Shown here: positions 59,617-64,000 of the stretch, in pieces
Numbering within the stretch: the stretch's first letter is position 1
Layout of the letters: every line of letters begins with the position of its first letter
Assembly (NCBI RefSeq): GCF_018294505.1
Contig: NC_057795.1
Span: 523,285,184-523,349,183 of the forward strand
DNA length: 64,000 nucleotides
Direction of reading: 5' to 3'
DNA from: Triticum aestivum
Taxonomy: Eukaryota > Streptophyta > Magnoliopsida > Poales > Poaceae
Translations under genes and position numbers: made by a program
Notes under the pieces: model-generated
Database searches by the model: none
Told to the model about the DNA's origin: nothing
The model's input: only the letters and a program-made list of their open reading frames with translations

Positions 59617-60755
59617 TGCATGAGCGGGTGAGCTAAAGCGCTTGGGAGAGCCTACGCAGTGCAGTGAGTGTGTTAGACATGACGGCCGGGCCATTTCATC
59701 GTCGGGGTCGTGTCGGCGTTGAGCGCAGTCGGCGGCGCATTCGGGTGCGAGCGGCGTGGTGGTTATGGCGTGCGACAGAGAGAACGGAGAGGAGGGAGGA
59801 CGGTTAGTGGCTCACGACGATCATGATAGTGCAGACGGCGAGCTCGGGGGAGAACTAGAGTGGTTGGGGCGGCGAGGGGCGTCTCCGGTGGCCGAACAGC
59901 GAGGGCGAGGTCGGGGAAGCTGCTCCGGGGCGTGCGAGCGCTCGGGGCTTGGTCGGGACGACATAGCGGACAACGGGGAAGCTCGGGGACACGGCAAGGA
60001 GATGAGGGGAGGTGGTGGCTATGCGTGCGTCAGCGGTGAGCTCGCAAGCGCGTCGGCCATGGCGTCTAGAGAGCGAGGGCAAGAGCGGGGGAGAGTAAGG
60101 TGTCAGGGGGCTCAGGACAGCACCACGAAGGGGCTTCGAGGCGTCACGGTGGCCAAAGGTGAAGTAGGCGAGTAGGAACGTGGCGTGGCGTTCTCGGGCG
60201 CGCGCGCTCTGTCCTGCCTCTGCCTACTGGCAGAGGTTGGGATGATTGGCGCGGGCCAGGTGGGCCGGCCCAGTGAGGTAAGTGGCCTGGGTCTTTCTCC
60301 CTCTCCCTATGCTTTTCTATTTTAGTTTCTGTTTTTCTTTTTTGCTCTTGGTTTTGAGTTAGTAAAAATACCAAACCACTTTGTAAAATGCTGAAAATAT
60401 TTGTGGGCACTTTAAAATTATTTCCAACAGCCCTCAAGCATTTCCAAAATTATTTGGATATTTAAAAATATTTATAGGATTTAAATGCCCAAATGTAAAT
60501 ACTTTATGGATTAATTCAAAAATCGAGAGTGTCCTAGAAAAATGTGCACCATTTTTGGCACAGGTTCTAGACCAATTCAAAAATGATGAATTTTGTGAAG
60601 GGCATTTTGGGTTCATTAAAATCATTTTTAATTGAAACTGGTAATTTCAGGGGGGGTGCTAGAGTTTGTTGATCCCCATTTCAAGTTTAACGAAAATTTA
60701 AACATGATGCAACAATCTAGCTAGTCCAAGTGCAATGCTAACTAGGGTTGTGACA
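59617..60755 (-). repeat. Old LTR-like relic, right part
   Basis: Continuation of the sequence broken at 13151. The GC-rich start (to about 60290) and then an AT-rich stretch end in GGGTTGTGACA (60745-60755). Read on the minus strand this gives an LTR start TGTCACAACCC, a usual start for Tekay-type LTRs. A 139-codon ORF at 59756-60175 is in GC-rich LTR sequence and is not considered a gene. Confidence 0.5.
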
Positions 60756-61645
60756 GGTGTGTTTATTGAGATCCGATGAATTGTGAGTTTACGATAAGAT
60801 CTATCCATGAATATTATTTGAGTTTTCTCTCAACTCTTTTATGCATGATTAATATAGCCTCGTATTTCTTCTCCGATTTATTTGTTTGGTTTGGCCAACT
60901 AGATTGATTAATCTTGCCATGGGAAGAGGTGTTTTGTGATGGGTTTGATCTTTGGTGCTCGATCCTATCAGAAAGGGACATGACATGTATGTATCATTGC
61001 CATTAAGGGTAAAAGGATGGGGTTTATTCATATGTGAATTTATCTTGTCTACATCATGTCATCTTGCTTAATGCATTACTTCATTTTCCATGAACTTAAT
61101 ACACTAGATGCATGTTAAATAGTTGTCAATGTGTGTAGTAATAGTAGTAGATGCAGAATCGTTTCGGTTTACTAATCTTAGACGTGATGCCTATGTACGA
61201 TCATTGTCTTGGATATTGTCATAATTATTTGTTTTTTCTATCAATTGCTCAACAGTAATTTGTTTACCCATCATATATTATTTTCTCGAGAGAGGCCTCT
61301 AGTGAAAACTATGGCACGCGGGTCTATCTTTTATCATATAAAAATTCTAAAAATACTTTCCTGCAATTTTCTTTTATTTATTTTATTTTATAGTTTTGTA
61401 GATCTATTTATCAAATTCTATACATTTTGATCTTGCTCGTGACCGTTGAGGGATTAACGACCCCTTTACGCGTTGGTTGCAAGTATTTGTTGTTTGTGTG
61501 CAGGTGTTGTTTACATAGTGTTACTTCATTCTCTTTTTAGATTGATAACCTTGATTTCATAACTGAGGGAATACTTATCTCTACTGTATTACATCATCCT
61601 CTACTCTTCAAGGAAATCCCAACGCAACTCACAAGTAGCAACATG
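60756..61645 (+). repeat. Athila-like Gypsy fragment (probable)
   Basis: AT-rich sequence without a long ORF. Wording at about 61440-61640 (GACCGTTGAGGGATTAACGA, TTGTTGTTTGTGTGCAGGTG, AACTGAGGGAATACTTATCT) recalls the LTR or leader of Triticeae Athila-type elements such as Sabrina. This is from memory of the family, not a search. No LTR ends or TSD could be fixed. Confidence 0.4.
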
Positions 61646-61647
61646 TA

Positions 61648-61790
61648 CTCTCTCTGTTCTTAAATATAAGTCTTTTAAGAGATTACAATATGAACTATGT
61701 ACGGAGCAAATGAGTGAATCTACACTATATACATCCATATGTAGTCCATATTGAAATCTTTAAAAGATTTATATTTAGGAGCAGATTAAG
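61648..61790. mobile_element. Stowaway-type (Mariner) MITE, 143 bp
   Basis: The left end CTCTCTCTGTTCTTAAATAT and the reverse complement of the right end CTTAATCTGCTCCTAAATAT form imperfect terminal inverted repeats of about 34 bases. Both flanks are TA (61646-61647 and 61791-61792), the Stowaway target duplication. The internal part is AT-rich and non-coding, as expected. Confidence 0.88.
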
Positions 61791-61792
61791 TA

Positions 61793-62865
61793 TAATGAAC
61801 TCCACATATGCTATGTGTGTGATCTAGTTGAACTATGCTGCATGAGATTGTATGGATTTGCATATTTGAGGAGCTGGGGGACAGGTGCGATCATCCGAGA
61901 TCCCCTCTACTTCGAAAGCCTCAACAACTATCTTTGGTAACTTCCCTAGGTTACTGTCAAATTACAGCTACTTTTGGACTGAAGGGGCAACAACTTTTGG
62001 TGATTGCGCCAATCTTGTGGCTCACTTATACAACACAACTCCAACTTTTATTCAAGTCAAGGAACATTTTTAGGTTCTTTTTCAACAAAATCAATATAAA
62101 TGAATTACATGCTCACTTTCCCATGAGATCACATTTTGGTACGAGGCTTCACTTCCTCCCGATGTCCCAATGTACTCCTGCGCTAACAATCATCTCATGA
62201 GTCTTGGAATGTGTCTTGCTAACCATTTGGCTGTCCATTTTGGTTATACAAAGAGAAAATATAACACTTTGTTTCTTTTGGTCTACATAATTTTGTAGAA
62301 ATTTAAAGGATAGAAATGTTATAGGAAGCCTTTTGGTTTGTCAAAATGAATTCTTCTTCCTGAATCAATCATTCACATTTCATTAAAAAAACATTAGTAT
62401 AGACTCAATGAAAACATTTCTATTCTATAACATCACATGATACCTCACTTCAAAATTACAATCAATTACATGTCATCTCAGTTCTTGTGATAATATTCCC
62501 ACATTTTTTAGTACCATTCTTCTTGCACCTTGTTCAAGATTACGATCAGTTAGTAGTGCAAGCAAAGGGGAAAAAACTAGAGCCACTTGTGCCACTCTCG
62601 GGGGTGGCATGGTGAAACCCAGCCGTCACCAGCCCACACACTCCCCCACCTTCAACATACGAATCTGGTGTGAAGAGGCAACACTCTCCCGGCTCACGGT
62701 GGCAACCCAAGAGGTCAAGTTGGTGGGCCATATGTGCGGTGAAGCGGCGGAGGCAGCTACGAGTAGACGATGGGAGTGTGGTTGGCGCGGTCTGTGACTG
62801 GCATGCTAGAGGAGGTTTATCTCCGAGGGTGCAATGGGTGATGGTCATGGCCTCACTGCACCGGT
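61793..62865. other. Unassigned low-GC stretch
   Basis: About 1.07 kb with no gene I can support. Two overlapping short frames near 61835-62200 look like a decayed coding remnant but match nothing I recognise. Near 62290-62440 a segment with partly inverted ends (AGAAATGTTATAGG and CTATTCTATAACAT) may be a decayed MITE. The right part (62550-62850) is GC-richer, with no feature seen. Confidence 0.4.
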
Positions 62866-63040
62866 TGTTGGATCTGTTTCGAGTAGAAAACGATAGACAA
62901 AGATGTAAAGTGAACAGTTGTTTTCATTGATGATGAGATTACACATATATATAGCCCCTGAAGGGTGCGTCCGAAGGGACATGAGGCAACCGCCTCGGTT
63001 AGGAAAAGTAGGGATTAATAGGATTAATTAAATTCTAACA
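62866..63040 (-). repeat. 3' LTR of short-LTR Copia (175 bp)
   Basis: The minus strand starts TGTTAGAATTTAATT, right after a G-rich polypurine tract, and ends GATCCAACA. A TATA-like GGCTATATATATGTG lies at about 62945-62957. A 175-base LTR is short, but within the Copia range. Confidence 0.65.
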
Positions 63041-63689
63041 CTCCCCCTAATCCATGCTTGTTAGTGTAAGTATCATCATCTTGAAAAAGCTCCTCCAAAA
63101 ACCCTGTGGGAAAAATATGAGGAGATAGGAGTTTGATATGTTGCTAAAACTCCTTCAAACCCTGTGGGGAAAATAAGGAGAAAATGGTACAACATATAAT
63201 GGTCATTGTCTCTTTTAACTCAATACGAGAAAACTCATAGAGTTTAGAGGACAATAAATATGTCATATATATATATATTTCCAAAAAACCCGGTGGGGAA
63301 AACAGAAAGTATGACATATGATCTCATGTTGATATTACCTCATTAAAAACCTTTATGAGAACCTGTAAAGTAAACTCATGAAGGGAAAAGATAGTATAAT
63401 ATGATGCATTGAACGGGAACAATTCAGGAAGATACTCCCCCTGATTCTTGCAAAATTCAAAGCCGTCACATACCAAAACATAGAAGTTGGTAGAGACCCG
63501 CTGAACAAATCAGTCGCATGATTTGACTTGCAAGATATGCAATATAGTGATATTGCTTATTATGTAACATGTTTGCATCCGGGCAACACAGGAAACATTA
63601 TCGTTGAGATAATGGTTGGTGAATGTAGCCATGAGGTCTGTTTCGAAGACTCTTCATGAGAGGGCTACCACACCTAGTAGGAATACTAA

Positions 63690-63960
63690 ACTTGTCTACA
63701 ATCTGACATAATGGAGATCTGATCGATGTATCCAATGATATCGGTGTTCACATTTCTGTGAAACTGAAAAACCAGGACAATATGTTTGATGCCTTTGGAG
63801 ATATCGAAAGATATTCTTGAGTACCAACCAATTGTGTTTGGTGGATCCGATGGCATTATGGAACGTTGAGTCCCAATATCTCGTTTCCATCATCTCTTGG
63901 TCTAAATAGATCTTTCTCTACGTTTAGAGAATGAACTACCATGAGAGTTATGGATGGATA
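63690..63960 (-). pseudogene. Copia RT/RNase H remnant
   Basis: Minus-strand frames give HSLNVEKDLFRPRDD near 63925-63880, then LVLKNIFRYLQ near 63830-63790. These fit the stretch between RT and RNase H in Tork/Hopscotch-like Copia (the '...ILRYLQGT' region). The expected intervening segment (the YLSAIGALMY region) is missing, and frames shift. Nothing intact remains. Confidence 0.65.
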
Positions 63961-64000
63961 ATATTTGTCCATAATGAATTTTTCCAATATATTTTGGACA

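Larger units (their letters stand above)
62866..64000 (-). mobile_element. 3' end of a short-LTR Ty1/Copia element, degenerate, cut by window edge
   Basis: The minus-strand 3' LTR is at 62866-63040. To its right are a polypurine tract (GGATTAGGGGGAG, about 63041-63053), a noncoding AT-rich 3' region and remnants of Copia RT-RNase H near 63690-63960. The 5' part lies beyond 64000. No TSD can be tested; the 5 bases left of the LTR are CCGGT. Confidence 0.72.

Noticed and set aside
59756..60175. 139-codon plus-strand ORF in GC-rich relic sequence
   Set aside because: Low-complexity Gly/Arg-rich translation inside an LTR-like tract; no splice or promoter support.
63251..63275. TATATATATATA run as a promoter
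   Set aside because: Simple AT repeat inside the noncoding 3' part of a Copia remnant; no start or ORF downstream.
1..64000. Host protein-coding genes, rRNA, tRNA, CRISPR, phage or bacterial operon features
   Set aside because: All long ORFs belong to LTR retrotransposons or their antisense genes; nothing with tRNA or rRNA structure, and no regularly spaced short repeats.

Overview
The window is plant intergenic DNA, most likely from a Triticeae grass (wheat, Aegilops or barley group). Nearly all of it is nested LTR retrotransposons. I see no convincing single-copy host gene. The organism call rests on a Copia element whose LTR, gag and pol match the BARE-1/Angela/WIS group, on two Tat-lineage Gypsy elements with long antisense genes, on a long-LTR Tekay-type chromovirus, and on a Stowaway MITE of the common Triticeae type.

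Layout. (1) 1-10403: Tat-lineage Gypsy element I, minus strand, cut by the left window edge. It has a 5' LTR at 9465-10403, broken gag and pol, and an intron-containing antisense ORF at 73-1868. (2) 10404-13151 and 59617-60755: two flanks of an older LTR-like sequence that was split by the next element. (3) 13157-59611: a Tekay-type chromovirus on the minus strand with THREE LTRs (A 13157-17793, B 36869-41521, C 55272-59611) and TWO internal domains. Only the outermost ends carry a target-site duplication (TGCGG). (4) Inside the leader of internal domain 1: a complete Tat-lineage Gypsy element II (22942-36605, plus strand, TSD GTTCT). It carries a single-frame gag-pol with six premature stops and a six-exon antisense gene with its own TATA box. 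(5) Inside the protease region of internal domain 2: a complete Angela/BARE-1-like Copia (44315-53089, plus strand, TSD TATCC). (6) 60756-64000: an Athila-like fragment, a Stowaway MITE (61648-61790), about 1 kb I cannot name, and the 3' end of a short-LTR Copia on the minus strand (62866-64000).

How the parts relate. Nesting gives the order of events: old LTR relic, then the three-LTR Tekay element inside it, then element II and the Angela-like Copia inside the Tekay copies. Element I also sits next to the relic. Every gag-pol is inactivated. Most stops are one transition away from Gln or Trp codons, as expected from cytosine deamination of methylated DNA. The best-preserved and least ordinary parts are the spliced antisense gene of element II, the three-LTR tandem, and short 'signature words' (including copies of the polypurine tract) scattered through each Tat element. 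Five runs of N are assembly gaps; three of them fall at the same place in the three Tekay LTRs. I found no CRISPR, operon, rRNA or tRNA gene and no new defence-like system.
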